DNA from: Ruminococcus sp.
GTDB taxonomy: Bacteria; Bacillota; Clostridia; Lachnospirales; Lachnospiraceae
Assembly (NCBI GenBank): GCA_013911065.1
Contig: JACERV010000006.1
Coordinates: 62,001-126,000, forward strand
Direction of reading: 5' to 3'
Length of the DNA stretch: 64,000 nucleotides
How positions within the stretch are numbered: position 1 is the first letter of the stretch; each line of letters opens with the position of its first letter. The notes beneath the pieces are model-generated. The model saw only the letters and a program-made list of their open reading frames with translations. It was not told where the DNA came from and did not search any database. Shown here in pieces: positions 33,522 to 42,181 of the stretch. The position numbers and the translations under genes were made by a program.

Positions 33522-33571
33522 AAAAAAAAAGCTTAGCTGGACAATAAGAGTAATATATAACATAGCTAAGC
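33522..33571 (-). terminator. Second terminator downstream of acoR
   Basis: GCTTAGCT (minus strand) pairs with AGCTAAGC over a 25-base loop, followed by nine T. It lies ~30 bases beyond the first acoR terminator. The remaining part of the 33300-33520 gap is AT-rich and shows nothing further. Confidence 0.7.
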
Positions 33572-33600
33572 GGTTCTGCATAGCGTATAATTCTTCACAT

Positions 33601-33638
33601 AAAAAAGTACGTTTGCTTATATATAAGCAAACGTACTT
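33601..33638 (-). terminator. Terminator of acoR
   Basis: A perfect stem of 15 pairs, AAGTACGTTTGCTTA with its complement over a TATA loop, followed by six T on the minus strand, 40 bases after the acoR stop. Confidence 0.9.
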
Positions 33639-33677
33639 CTGAACTTGGATCATATCATTCTATGAGCAAGATGTCGG

Positions 33678-35627
33678 TTATGCACCCGCATTTCTTTTAG
33701 ACGAATGGATACCGTACTTTTTTAACTTTCGATACAGAGATGCCCGGCTAATACCCATTCTTTTTGCAGAAAGCTCAACATTACCGCCACAACTTTCCAA
33801 GACACAACGGATAGTATCCTTCTCCGCCTCCTCTAGCGTCCGTTCTGCCCGGCAGGCAGAATCCCACAACTCAGCTTCTACTGCTGAATGCATAGGACAG
33901 AAGACTTCTGACGTTATTACAGAACCTTCACATGTATAGTATGCCCGTTCGATACAGATTTGCAACTCACGAACATTGCCCGGCCACAGATAATCTTGCA
34001 GATTATGCAAAAAACTACTATCCATTTCTTTAACATTATCTGGATATTTTCTATTTAACTGTTCCAAGAAACGTTCTGCACAATAGATAATATCTTCTTT
34101 ACGTTCCCGCAAAGGAGCGATATCCAGCTTTAATACATTAAGAGCATTATATAAATCTCTGCGGAAAATCCGATGCTCCACCTCTCTTTCCAGGCTATGA
34201 CTCACAGCAGCAATAATTCGGATATCCAACTGGTGTTCTGCACTCGAACCTAGCCGCTGTACACTGTGAGTCTGCATCATTCGTAAAAGTTTTTCCTGTA
34301 AATCCAACGGCATTTCTCCGATATCATCTAAAAATAAAGTACCGTGATCTGCCATTTCAAATTTTCCAGGCTTTCCTTCTTTCATAAAACTGATGTCTAC
34401 CCCTTTAGCATATCCGAACAGCTCACCTTCTATGAAATCCCTAGAGAGTGCGGAATGGTTCAGTGTAACAAACGGGCCGTCAGCACGCTGGCTGGCATTG
34501 TGTATTGCTTGTGCTAACAGCTCCTTACCCGTACCACTTTCTCCTTCGATCAGAATGGTACCATCGTATTGGGCATATTTTTGGGCAAGCTGTACTGTCC
34601 GTTTCATAGCAGTGTCTTGCGCCACTACATCATCAAAGGAATAGAGTGCAAGGTTTCCGGTAACCCTGTTTACAGTTTCTAAAAGTCGCTTCTGCCGGTC
34701 AAAAGTGACACAATAACCATCTAGTTTTTTTCTCGTCAAAATCGGAAAGATCCTGGCACTGCAAACCAGCGTCTCAGATTGCGTAAGAACGGTACAGTCG
34801 GTCCGGTTCTGTGGTCTGCCGGCAAAAAAACTCTCTTGCTGATGCCACTCGACATCTGGCATTAGCTCCCGAAAATCCAGCTTTGAAAGTGTGTCAAGAT
34901 TCATCCCCAAGATTCCTTGAGAACGTTTATTCATCCAGGCACCATGAAAGTTGCGGTCCAATATCACTATGGAGTCCGATGTGCTGTTTAGCGCAGTATG
35001 CATGAGGTTCGTGTTGTGATTCTGCTTTAGCTGCGTTTCAATGCCAAGTGCAGCTGCCACAACAATCCCCAAAGTATGAGAATGCACAGCTTCTGCATCT
35101 CCGGATAAATTAATACAACCTACGACCTCTCCGCCTAAGCCGTGGATCGGTGCAGCAGAGCAGGTCCAGCGATGGTGGGATTCGCAATAATGCTCCGCAC
35201 CCGACATTTGCATGGGGATATCCTGTTCCAGCGCAATACCAATTGCATTGCTGCCAACCTCTTCATCGCTCCAGAGCATCCCTCTTTCAAAGCGCAAATC
35301 CTGTGCCCAAAAACTGACCGTACCGTCTCCTATTGTTTCTAGAATATAGCCACAGCTATCTGTCAGAACCAGTAGAAAATGAGATGCACGTACGATATCT
35401 GCCAAATTGTTCATAATTGGCAGTACAATGTCAATCAACCATTGATTGGCCTCATAAATACTCCGAAAAATATCTGTATCTGCCCGCTTGCCTCTTCCTC
35501 CAAACGGATCCAAACCGATGCGTTTGCATTTTTTCCAGGATACAGCTATAGCAGGATGCAGATCCTGGGGCAGTTCATCGTTTAATATATAGTTTTCCCA
35601 CTCTTTCTTTCGTATATCAAGGTGCAT
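33678..35627 (-). CDS. acoR: AcoR-type regulator with AAA+ domain lacking the GAFTGA motif
   Basis: Domains (residues from MHLD): AcoR-type N-terminal region and GAF (about 20-200, DEEVGSNAIGIALEQD), PAS (about 210-315), AAA+ (about 330-555) and Fis-type HTH (about 600-640, SAKRMGISRASLYRKLKKYGI). Walker A GESGTGKE is intact. The sigma-54 contact loop reads GVDISF where GAFTGA is expected, in an otherwise gap-free match, and Walker B reads LFLDDIG. It probably cannot drive sigma-54 and may control a sigma-A promoter. An alternative start lies seven codons upstream. Same strand as, and upstream of, the aco operon. Confidence 0.88.
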   Translation of the reverse strand: MHLDIRKKEWENYILNDELPQDLHPAIAVSWKKCKRIGLDPFGGRGKRADTDIFRSIYEANQWLIDIVLPIMNNLADIVRASHFLLVLTDSCGYILETIGDGTVSFWAQDLRFERGMLWSDEEVGSNAIGIALEQDIPMQMSGAEHYCESHHRWTCSAAPIHGLGGEVVGCINLSGDAEAVHSHTLGIVVAAALGIETQLKQNHNTNLMHTALNSTSDSIVILDRNFHGAWMNKRSQGILGMNLDTLSKLDFRELMPDVEWHQQESFFAGRPQNRTDCTVLTQSETLVCSARIFPILTRKKLDGYCVTFDRQKRLLETVNRVTGNLALYSFDDVVAQDTAMKRTVQLAQKYAQYDGTILIEGESGTGKELLAQAIHNASQRADGPFVTLNHSALSRDFIEGELFGYAKGVDISFMKEGKPGKFEMADHGTLFLDDIGEMPLDLQEKLLRMMQTHSVQRLGSSAEHQLDIRIIAAVSHSLEREVEHRIFRRDLYNALNVLKLDIAPLRERKEDIIYCAERFLEQLNRKYPDNVKEMDSSFLHNLQDYLWPGNVRELQICIERAYYTCEGSVITSEVFCPMHSAVEAELWDSACRAERTLEEAEKDTIRCVLESCGGNVELSAKRMGISRASLYRKLKKYGIHSSKRNAGA

Positions 35628-35811
35628 AACCTCACCATCCTTATACATTTCCTTTTTTGAGAATTACTTTCCTGATTTTAACATAGAAATTACTTCTTGT
35701 ACAGTATTTGATAGCATTAGAAATGCTAAGTATCTTATTCAAATACAGTCAATTGGCTCGAAACTGGCTCAACAGATTCCAATAAGAGTTTATTCGCTTC
35801 CTTCTTATTCT

Positions 35812-36006
35812 TTACAAAAAAATATCTTTCTTATCTAAAGAAGTATCCCTTCCCATAAAAACATCCAAATCTTCCCTTGTAATACGCCATTATTCCCCTA
35901 CCTTCATAGCTTTTAATTTACCACTCGAAATAAATCCACGAACGGTTTTATGGTGCAATCCTAAGACATCCGCAACTTTATATATTGTTAAGAAATTATT
36001 ATTCAT
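35812..36006 (-). pseudogene. Excisionase-like HTH gene with an internal stop
   Basis: From an ATG preceded by GGAGTG the frame reads MNNNFLTIYKVADVLGLHHK, TVRGFISSGKLKAMKVGE, then TAA, then in the same frame WRITREDLDVFMGRDTS and on to a TAA at 35812. Without the internal TAA (35890-35892) it is a ~64-residue MerR/excisionase-type DNA-binding protein, with the stop falling inside the usual KVG.xWRI wing. It is best read as a nonsense-inactivated remnant of an integrative element. The flanks 35649-35811 and 36007-36136 show no other gene. Confidence 0.75.
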
Positions 36007-36136
36007 GTAACGCACTCCATTTCAATCACTTATATACAATATATATAACAAACTCCCATTTTCGTCAACTGTATATTTCTATTCATTATACTTTAATATT
36101 ATTTATTGCACATATTTTTCATTTTTGTTGTGATAT

Positions 36137-36170
36137 AAAAAAGGCACAGGAATAAATTACTCCTGTGTCT
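36137..36170 (-). terminator. Terminator of the LysM-GH18 gene
   Basis: ACACAGGAGTAA pairs with TTATTCCTGTGC-like arm and is followed by six T on the minus strand, about 20 bases beyond the stop codon. Confidence 0.85.
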
Positions 36171-36191
36171 TTATACCGTTGAATTGCTTCT

Positions 36192-37316
36192 TTATGAATT
36201 TGTCTTATCCAAAAGCAGCCAGTTCGCCCGAAACGGCCGCATCAGATTCCAATATCCTACGCCAAAAAGATTATATTCCTTTGCAAGATTTATCTTTGCC
36301 GACATGCTGCGCACATCCTCAAACCATACTTCATGAGAGATTCCATCCCTCACATAGTTGAAAAATGGACTTTGAGCAACCTCAGAATATAGAATCTCCG
36401 CCCCATTTTCTGCCGCAATCTGAGGAGCCTCTACATTCCCTATCAGCCTTGCCTTTGTAATTCCCCTTTCAAAAGGCAGGGACCAGTCATAGCCATAATT
36501 AGGAATTCCCATAATGATTTTCTCCGGTGGAATTTGTGTCAGCGCATACTCCACCACCTGGCGCACCATATTCAAGGGCGCCACTGCCATGGGCGGACTA
36601 TAGGTGTACCCCCATTCATAAGTCATCAGGAAAACATGGTCTGCATTGGCACCCAGCAGCGCATAATCCATTCCTTCATATAACAATCCGGGCTGGTCTG
36701 ATGATGTCTTAGGAGCCAGTGCTACAGACACTTTATATCCGTTTGCATTCATAACCTCCCGCACCCTGCCCACAAATTCTGCATATCCTACACGGTTTTC
36801 CGGTAAAATGTATTCAAAGTCAATATCTACCCCTGCATACCCTTTTTCCTGGACAGTTGCCAGCAGATTTGCAATCAGCGTATTCTGTATCTCCACGTTT
36901 TCAACAAGCACCTTTACGAGCTGATTATTAAAGGTACCCTCCGCAAAAGGTGTCAGCACAAGCAGAGGTTCAATTCCGTTCTCCCATGCCGTCTCAATCA
37001 TCCATAATTCATCCTGATAGGGCGGAACAAGCTCACCTGTAAATGTAAACCCGTAAGAAAAAATCAACAGCTCATTCAATGCCGGAATAGACTGTTCTAA
37101 AATATATGGCTCAATAAAGGGATAGGCATATCCGGTAACATGCAGATTCCCTCTAATACTTCCTGATTCCTCCATACCAAGTATCAGAAGTGCCTGCCCC
37201 ACTACCAGATTCTGCTGGCCGCTCAACTGGTTATCATAAGAAATCTTCCATTCAGGAACCTGGGTCTCCCCGGATATGGAATATAGTGTATCTCCGGGCT
37301 TTACTATATATATCAC
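36192..37316 (-). CDS. LysM domain GH18 hydrolase (YaaH/SleL-like spore cortex or peptidoglycan glucosaminidase)
   Basis: The 374-residue protein has one LysM repeat (1-47, IYIVKPGDTLYSIS) without a signal peptide, as is usual for spore-associated SleL/YaaH proteins, and a GH18 domain (~55-365). The catalytic DxDxE motif is GVDIDFEYI with E168 as acid. GYAYPFIEPYILEQSIPALNELLIFSYGF and MTYEWGYTYSPPMAVAPLNMV are typical of the family. It likely cleaves muramic-delta-lactam cortex or peptidoglycan at germination. A relic of the 3' end of a paralogue lies at 22742-22801. Confidence 0.9.
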   Translation of the reverse strand: MIYIVKPGDTLYSISGETQVPEWKISYDNQLSGQQNLVVGQALLILGMEESGSIRGNLHVTGYAYPFIEPYILEQSIPALNELLIFSYGFTFTGELVPPYQDELWMIETAWENGIEPLLVLTPFAEGTFNNQLVKVLVENVEIQNTLIANLLATVQEKGYAGVDIDFEYILPENRVGYAEFVGRVREVMNANGYKVSVALAPKTSSDQPGLLYEGMDYALLGANADHVFLMTYEWGYTYSPPMAVAPLNMVRQVVEYALTQIPPEKIIMGIPNYGYDWSLPFERGITKARLIGNVEAPQIAAENGAEILYSEVAQSPFFNYVRDGISHEVWFEDVRSMSAKINLAKEYNLFGVGYWNLMRPFRANWLLLDKTNS

Positions 37317-37370
37317 AAAAACACCCCCTATGTAACAACATATGATAGTATTTTTCTTTTATGACACTTA

Positions 37371-37466
37371 TTGAGCTGCTGATATTCAAGAAGGTATATT
37401 TTTCGAATTACGAATGATCAAGAAAGCATATTTCTTGGACTACTAATGTTCAAGGGAGTGTATATT
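37371..37466. repeat. Three tandem 32-bp repeats (family R32), locus 3
   Basis: Cores TTGAGCTGCTGATATTCAA (37371), TCGAATTACGAATGATCAA (37403) and TTGGACTACTAATGTTCAA (37435) start exactly 32 bases apart. Each is followed by a 13-base spacer of the form GAAGGTATATTTT. The array lies between the divergent LysM-GH18 and padR genes, just upstream of the padR promoter. Confidence 0.85.
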
Positions 37467-37481
37467 GATATTATATATACC

Positions 37482-37516
37482 TTGACAGGCGATGTATAAT
37501 ATGTTTATATATACAT
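37482..37516 (+). promoter_or_regulatory. padR promoter with PadR-type operator
   Basis: TTGACA (37482-37487) with TTATAT (37505-37510) at 17-base spacing. The -10 is covered by ATGT-N8-ACAT (37501-37516), the classic PadR operator form, which suggests autorepression of the downstream three-gene operon. Confidence 0.65.
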
Positions 37517-37541
37517 ATAAATGAAAGAAGGAGGTCTAGTT

Positions 37542-37898
37542 ATGTCAATTGCTTCAGACCTGATTCGCGGGCATACGGATACAATCATCCTGGCACATTT
37601 AACCAGGGAAGATAGTTACGGATATAAGATTAATAAAGAGATTCAGATGGACACCGATAACCAGTACGAACTAAAAGAAGCAACCCTTTACACAGCCTTT
37701 CGCAGGCTGGAGGGAGCCGGTTATATCTGCTCCTATTGGGGAGATGAAAACACAGGTGCAAGAAGGCGCTACTATTCCATTACTGCAGAGGGCAGGCAGG
37801 CTTACAGGCAGTTAAAAAAAGAGTGGGAAGAAGCAAAATATCTAATCGACATCTTAATAAAGAGTAAAGAAGAAAGGGAGGATCAAAATGGAAGATAA
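37542..37898 (+). CDS. PadR family transcriptional regulator
   Basis: The 118-residue start (MSIASDLIRGHTDTIIL) is chosen because AGGAGG lies seven bases upstream. A winged helix (LTREDSYGYKINKEIQM, LKEATLYTAFRRLEGAGYICSYW, GARRRYYSITAEGRQAY) is followed by a short C-terminal helix for dimerisation, the PadR-s2 form. The stop overlaps the next gene by 11 bases. With the two membrane proteins downstream it makes the common PadR/HAAS/DUF4097 module thought to respond to envelope stress or antimicrobial peptides. Confidence 0.94.
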   Translation: MSIASDLIRGHTDTIILAHLTREDSYGYKINKEIQMDTDNQYELKEATLYTAFRRLEGAGYICSYWGDENTGARRRYYSITAEGRQAYRQLKKEWEEAKYLIDILIKSKEEREDQNGR

Positions 37899-38553
37899 AT
37901 TAAGGGCATATATGGATCATCTGTTCCGGGATGTAAAACCGACCAAGAAGTCCGTAGAATTAAAGGAGGAGATTTTGCAGAATCTGGTAGATAAATACCA
38001 GGATCTCCTGGGAGAAGGAAAATCACCAGAAGCCGCCTACAACATTGCTGTGGCAAGTATTGGTGACATGGAGGACCTGCTGGCCGGGTTAAAAAAGGAG
38101 GAATTAGGGGGTTCTCCGCTGGATAACGAGCAGATAGAACAAGGGAGAAAGAAATCTGCCATATTGATTTCCGTATCTGTTATGCTTTATATTATGAGTC
38201 TGCTTCCTCCAATCCTGCTTTCCGATACTTCTTACTCAGACAGACTGGCTCCAGCATTGATGTTTCTTATCATTGCCATCGCAACAGGGTTAATTATTTA
38301 TAATTATTTAAGCCAGCCGCGCTATTATAAAAAAGATGATTCTATTGTTGAGGAATTCAAAGAATGGCAGGAGCAGACAGATTCCAGCCGCAGAGCCAGG
38401 AAGGCAATCAGCAGTGCACTGTGGTCTGTCGTTGTAGTTGTTTATATTCTTATTAGTTTCTGGACAATGAGCTGGCATATTACATGGGTTATCTTTTTGA
38501 TCGGGGCTGCTATTGAAGGTATTATAAAAGCCATATTCGAATTGAAAAGGTAG
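37888..38553 (+). CDS. HAAS/DUF1700-type membrane protein of the PadR module
   Basis: The N-terminal ~75 residues form the helical HAAS (permease-prefix) domain: LRAYMDHLFRDV, ELKEEILQNLVDKYQDLLGEGKSPEAAYNIAVASIGDMEDLLAGL. Four hydrophobic helices follow (about 90-107, 117-137, 172-190, 196-213). It probably works as partner of the downstream DUF4097 protein and the PadR sensor; the mechanism is not known. Confidence 0.87.
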   Translation: MEDKLRAYMDHLFRDVKPTKKSVELKEEILQNLVDKYQDLLGEGKSPEAAYNIAVASIGDMEDLLAGLKKEELGGSPLDNEQIEQGRKKSAILISVSVMLYIMSLLPPILLSDTSYSDRLAPALMFLIIAIATGLIIYNYLSQPRYYKKDDSIVEEFKEWQEQTDSSRRARKAISSALWSVVVVVYILISFWTMSWHITWVIFLIGAAIEGIIKAIFELKR

Positions 38554-38562
38554 GGAAGAAAA

Positions 38563-39504
38563 ATGGATAAAAGACAATTCGCATTTATAAAAATTATTGC
38601 CTGGTCCGTTACAGCCGTTATACTGATTACGGTGCTTGTTCTGGGATTGACTGGTATATGGAACTGGACTTCTATCGGCTTTGGCGGAGGGTATTTTTAC
38701 ACAGATTCAGGAAAATATCAGACTGGCGGAGCGGAACTAGACGGTAAACAGATTAAGGATCTGGATATAAACTGGATAAACGGCAATATTACAGTTGAAG
38801 TATATGATGGAGAAACCGTCCAATTTTTTGAAAAATCCCACAAAGACCTGAAAGAAAGCGAGCAGCTGCGTTACTATAGCAAAGACGGGAAACTCATTAT
38901 ACAATACCGAAAAGCAAAAAGAGCGCTGTTTTCACTAGGAACAAATCTTAGAAAAGAATTGACTGTCAGAATCCCTGAAAAAACCGCAGAAACTATGGGA
39001 TATATACGCATAGATACGATTTCTGCAGATGCCAAGGTAAAAGGAATTACTGCAGAACGGTTCAACCTGGATTCAACATCAGGTAACTTTTCATTATCCG
39101 AATGCAAATCCTATACACTGTCCATGGACAGCACCAGTGGAAACCTGGCTGGAGAATCATTATATGTGGACGACAAACTGGATGCAGACACAACCAGCGG
39201 AGATGTAGATGTAGAGGGAAGCTTCCAGTATATCGATTCAGACACCGTATCAGGAACCATTACGATAATGTCTCAAATATGCCCTCAGAAAGTACGGACA
39301 GATTCTGTCAGTGGGGATGTGATATTAACAATACCTGAAAATAGTGGATTTACTTACCGAAAAGATTCCGTCAGCGGATCACTCGAATGTGACTTTGATG
39401 TATCTCAGAAAGAAGATATGGGAATTCATAAGGACGGAAGCGCTTCATTTCACTTCGACTCCGTCAGCGGCGACATTGCTATCTTAAAATTGGGTAAAAA
39501 CTAG
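38563..39504 (+). CDS. DUF4097 beta-strand repeat protein, membrane-anchored
   Basis: The 313-residue protein has one N-terminal membrane anchor (about 8-31). An extracytoplasmic right-handed beta region built of short repeats of the form D-S-T-S-G-N / D-S-V-S-G-D (about 175-310) follows, the hallmark of DUF4097 (adhesin-like) proteins. It is encoded nine bases after the HAAS protein. It may bind lipid or peptide at the envelope; this is inference from similar operons. Confidence 0.88.
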   Translation: MDKRQFAFIKIIAWSVTAVILITVLVLGLTGIWNWTSIGFGGGYFYTDSGKYQTGGAELDGKQIKDLDINWINGNITVEVYDGETVQFFEKSHKDLKESEQLRYYSKDGKLIIQYRKAKRALFSLGTNLRKELTVRIPEKTAETMGYIRIDTISADAKVKGITAERFNLDSTSGNFSLSECKSYTLSMDSTSGNLAGESLYVDDKLDADTTSGDVDVEGSFQYIDSDTVSGTITIMSQICPQKVRTDSVSGDVILTIPENSGFTYRKDSVSGSLECDFDVSQKEDMGIHKDGSASFHFDSVSGDIAILKLGKN

Positions 39505-39523
39505 AAACAAGTATAAAACGCTT

Positions 39524-39552
39524 GGAAGGCTCTCCATATTCGGAGGGCCTTC
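39524..39552 (+). terminator. Terminator-like hairpin after the PadR operon
   Basis: GGAAGGCTCTCC pairs with GGAGGGCCTTCT (imperfect) 20 bases after the stop. The T-tract is short, so termination may be partial. Confidence 0.6.
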
Positions 39553-39634
39553 TATGCTGTTACTGACAGCAGACGTAAATATAAGAACTTGTACATTTTT
39601 TAATTGAGTGGCACTCTCCACCACTCGGCTCATG

Positions 39635-39985
39635 TCAGATCCTTCCAAAATAAAAGCTATTAATATCCTCTACCGTCATACGCATTAGAGGATTTCCTAG
39701 TATGCGCCGAACATTTTGCACAACTGTGTTATATGCGCTCTGATATTCAGATTGATCCTTTACAAGATTTGGATTTCTGATACTTTCAATTTGAAATGTT
39801 ACCTTCTCTCCATTTTGGGTAGTTTGACCAATAAAATACACCATAGATATTTCCCCGGTTATATCTATGCCACTTTCACGATATACCTTATCAGCACTTA
39901 TTTCCCAAATATCAGCAATAGTTTCTGCTGTATATTGTTGTGTAGTAAAACCTAAAAATAAAACCGAGTAACGTTCTGTATTCAT
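39635..39985 (-). CDS. Hypothetical protein, 116 residues
   Basis: I do not recognise this family. The product is soluble-looking and mixed alpha/beta: RYSVLFLGFTTQQYTAETI, ESGIDITGEISMVYFIGQTTQ, VTFQIESIRNPNLVKDQSEYQ, and VEDINSFYFGRI. The ribosome site is weak (GGTG). A GAGTGG...CCACTC hairpin lies just beyond its stop. The 250 bases upstream (39986-40238) are AT-rich and hold no other convincing gene, so it seems to be an isolated accessory gene. Confidence 0.5.
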   Translation of the reverse strand: MNTERYSVLFLGFTTQQYTAETIADIWEISADKVYRESGIDITGEISMVYFIGQTTQNGEKVTFQIESIRNPNLVKDQSEYQSAYNTVVQNVRRILGNPLMRMTVEDINSFYFGRI

Positions 39986-40238
39986 AAGACACCGCGAATA
40001 TGTTTCTTAAAATAATATATGTCTTTTTGCACAAAACGGTTAAATCCCAGTCGGATAAGATTGTAATCTGTTTCATGGGTTCCTCATTCTTAATTTTGTT
40101 AGTAATCTTAGTGCTTATAAACATGAATACTTATGATATACCATCATTATTATTCTTAAGGTCAGAATATATCCTACAGCATTATTCTTAAATGTAAACT
40201 CAGTGATTGGTTAATAAATTGAAAATTATTTTATAAGC

Positions 40239-40949
40239 CTACGTCAACAGCGAGTTCCTCGTCCATTTTTCCACCGTTTCTAATTGCTCGGAGGTATGGA
40301 ACCAGTGTTCTCCGTTCTCCATAACAGTCAGCTCGCCGCCGAAATGCGAAATAAAAGTATCTACCACATGACGTTCAGTTAGGTTATCTTGCCCTGCATA
40401 CAAGATTTTGGTCGGATGCCTCCAATTGGTGATCGGATGTTCCTGTACCCAAGTTAGATATTTCCATGATAGCGTCTGCCCAAAATCAGTTGGAATGATC
40501 TTGTCCCTTTGCAGCCGCTCTTTCGTTACTCCTGCCCACTGCATCATATTTTGAATGAGCCATTCCATATCCAAAATGGGCGAAACAAACAGAGCCTGCA
40601 CAAGCGGCTTATCTGCAAAAGCTAACATTCCAAACCACGCACCGATACTGTTAGCACGCAATGAGATATGCTTATATTTGAACTTCATATTGTCAAAAAC
40701 CCAGCGCAGCTCAGATACGACAGTCCAAGGAACAAAGTTATCACTGTCAGCACGCTCTCCATGACCGGGAAGATCAATCCCTAATACCTGCCAGCCAGCA
40801 GGACATGCAATTTCAGCAATCGCCGAAGCTTCTTCTTTATTTCCACCCTGTCCGTGCAGAAATAGGTACAGGTTATCCGATGGTTCACCGAACAGGATTG
40901 CCGGTATATTGCCGATTTTAAACTTTTTATAACTTACTGTCTGTTTCAT
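40239..40949 (-). CDS. Alpha/beta hydrolase
   Basis: The 236-residue protein has an oxyanion segment FLHGQGGNKEEA (near 30-41), IDLPGHGERA, the nucleophile elbow RANSIGAW with S101, a likely acid in LYAGQDNLTE, and the catalytic His in NGEHWFHT near the end. There is no signal peptide, so it is cytosolic. Substrate unknown. It stands alone, with a ~180-base gap to queA. Confidence 0.88.
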   Translation of the reverse strand: MKQTVSYKKFKIGNIPAILFGEPSDNLYLFLHGQGGNKEEASAIAEIACPAGWQVLGIDLPGHGERADSDNFVPWTVVSELRWVFDNMKFKYKHISLRANSIGAWFGMLAFADKPLVQALFVSPILDMEWLIQNMMQWAGVTKERLQRDKIIPTDFGQTLSWKYLTWVQEHPITNWRHPTKILYAGQDNLTERHVVDTFISHFGGELTVMENGEHWFHTSEQLETVEKWTRNSLLT

Positions 40950-41050
40950 AATGTCCTCGTTAAATTCTTATTTATACATTTAGGATAAGGGAACGGTACT
41001 GTAACTAAAATCACTTTCTGGAACGGCATCAGCCTACCCTCATCCATGAC

Positions 41051-41082
41051 AAAATAAGCCTTGCATTGTGCAAGACTTATTT
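41051..41082 (-). terminator. Terminator after queA
   Basis: AAATAAGTCTTGCA pairs with TGCAAGGCTTATTT over a three-base loop on the minus strand, ~50 bases beyond the queA stop, with a short T-run. Confidence 0.75.
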
Positions 41083-41130
41083 CCGTTTTTGCTTCTTGTT
41101 TTTGCCGTTCTTATTTATAGTAAATCATTG

Positions 41131-42156
41131 CTAAAGTATCAGCATCGCATCTCCAAAACTAAAAAACCGATACTTCTCCTTTACTGCTTCTTCATAGGCA
41201 TTTAATACGTGTTCTTTGCCCGCCAGCGCCGAGACCAGCATAATCAGTGTCGATTCCGGCAGGTGGAAGTTTGTAATCAGGCAGTCCAGTATTTTAAACT
41301 CATAGCCCGGATAGATGAAAATTTCCGTCCATCCGCTGCTCGCTTTGAGACCCCCATTCTCATCGGCAGCCGACTCAATGGTCCTGCAGCTTGTGGTTCC
41401 TACGCAGATTACACGCTTATGATTCTTTTTCGCAAAATTAATTTTCTCTGCAGCCTCCGCATCAATGATATAAAATTCTGAATGCATATGATGAGCTTTC
41501 ACATCCTCTACTTTTACGGGGCGAAACGTACCAAGTCCCACATGCAGGGTTACTCTGGCAATCTCTATCCCCTTCTCCTGGATTTTCTCCATCAATTCAG
41601 GAGTAAAATGAAGTCCCGCGGTGGGGGCTGCGGCTGAGCCTGCATGAGAAGCATACACTGTATTGTATCTGTCCTTATCCTTCAATTGATGTGTAATATA
41701 TGGAGGAAGAGGCATCTGCCCAAGCTGATCCAGAATTTCTTCAAAAATCCCTTCATATTCAAAATGAATCAGGCGGTTTCCTTCCTCTGCCACGTCCATC
41801 ACTTCTCCAACCAGCAATCCGTCCCCAAAGCTGATTCTTGTACCTGGCTTTGCCTTTTTACCCGGTTTGACAAGAGTTTCCCAGACATCATTCTCTTTCC
41901 TTTTCAGAAGCAGCACTTCTATCTTCGCCCCGGTCCCTTCCTTGGAGCCAATCAGCCTGGCAGGAATAACTTTTGTGTCATTAATGACAAGGCAGTCTCC
42001 CGGCTCAAGATATTCTGTGATATCCCGGAACGCATGATGTTCTGTTTTCCCCGTTTTCTTATCCAGTACAAGAAGGCGGGAACCTGCCCTATCCTCCAGT
42101 GGATCCTGGGCGATTAGCTCCTGGGGCAGGTCATAATAAAAGTCACTTGTTTTCAA
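41131..42156 (-). CDS. queA: tRNA preQ1(34) S-adenosylmethionine ribosyltransferase-isomerase QueA
   Basis: The 341-residue enzyme: [18 protein letters not shown] at the N-terminus, [46 protein letters not shown], and [13 protein letters not shown]. It transfers and rearranges ribose from AdoMet onto preQ1 in tRNA to give epoxyqueuosine. The next step, reduction to queuosine, is supplied by QueH at 56.6 kb. It is placed 25 bases after pheT and probably shares its transcript. Confidence 0.96.
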   Translation of the reverse strand: MKTSDFYYDLPQELIAQDPLEDRAGSRLLVLDKKTGKTEHHAFRDITEYLEPGDCLVINDTKVIPARLIGSKEGTGAKIEVLLLKRKENDVWETLVKPGKKAKPGTRISFGDGLLVGEVMDVAEEGNRLIHFEYEGIFEEILDQLGQMPLPPYITHQLKDKDRYNTVYASHAGSAAAPTAGLHFTPELMEKIQEKGIEIARVTLHVGLGTFRPVKVEDVKAHHMHSEFYIIDAEAAEKINFAKKNHKRVICVGTTSCRTIESAADENGGLKASSGWTEIFIYPGYEFKILDCLITNFHLPESTLIMLVSALAGKEHVLNAYEEAVKEKYRFFSFGDAMLIL

Positions 42157-42181
42157 TGCAAAATCCGCCTTTCCAAATTAC

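Noticed and set aside
37371-37466. CRISPR-like array
   Set aside because: The 32-base periodic units have no unique spacers of protospacer size, the inter-core bases are themselves repeated, and no cas gene is present.
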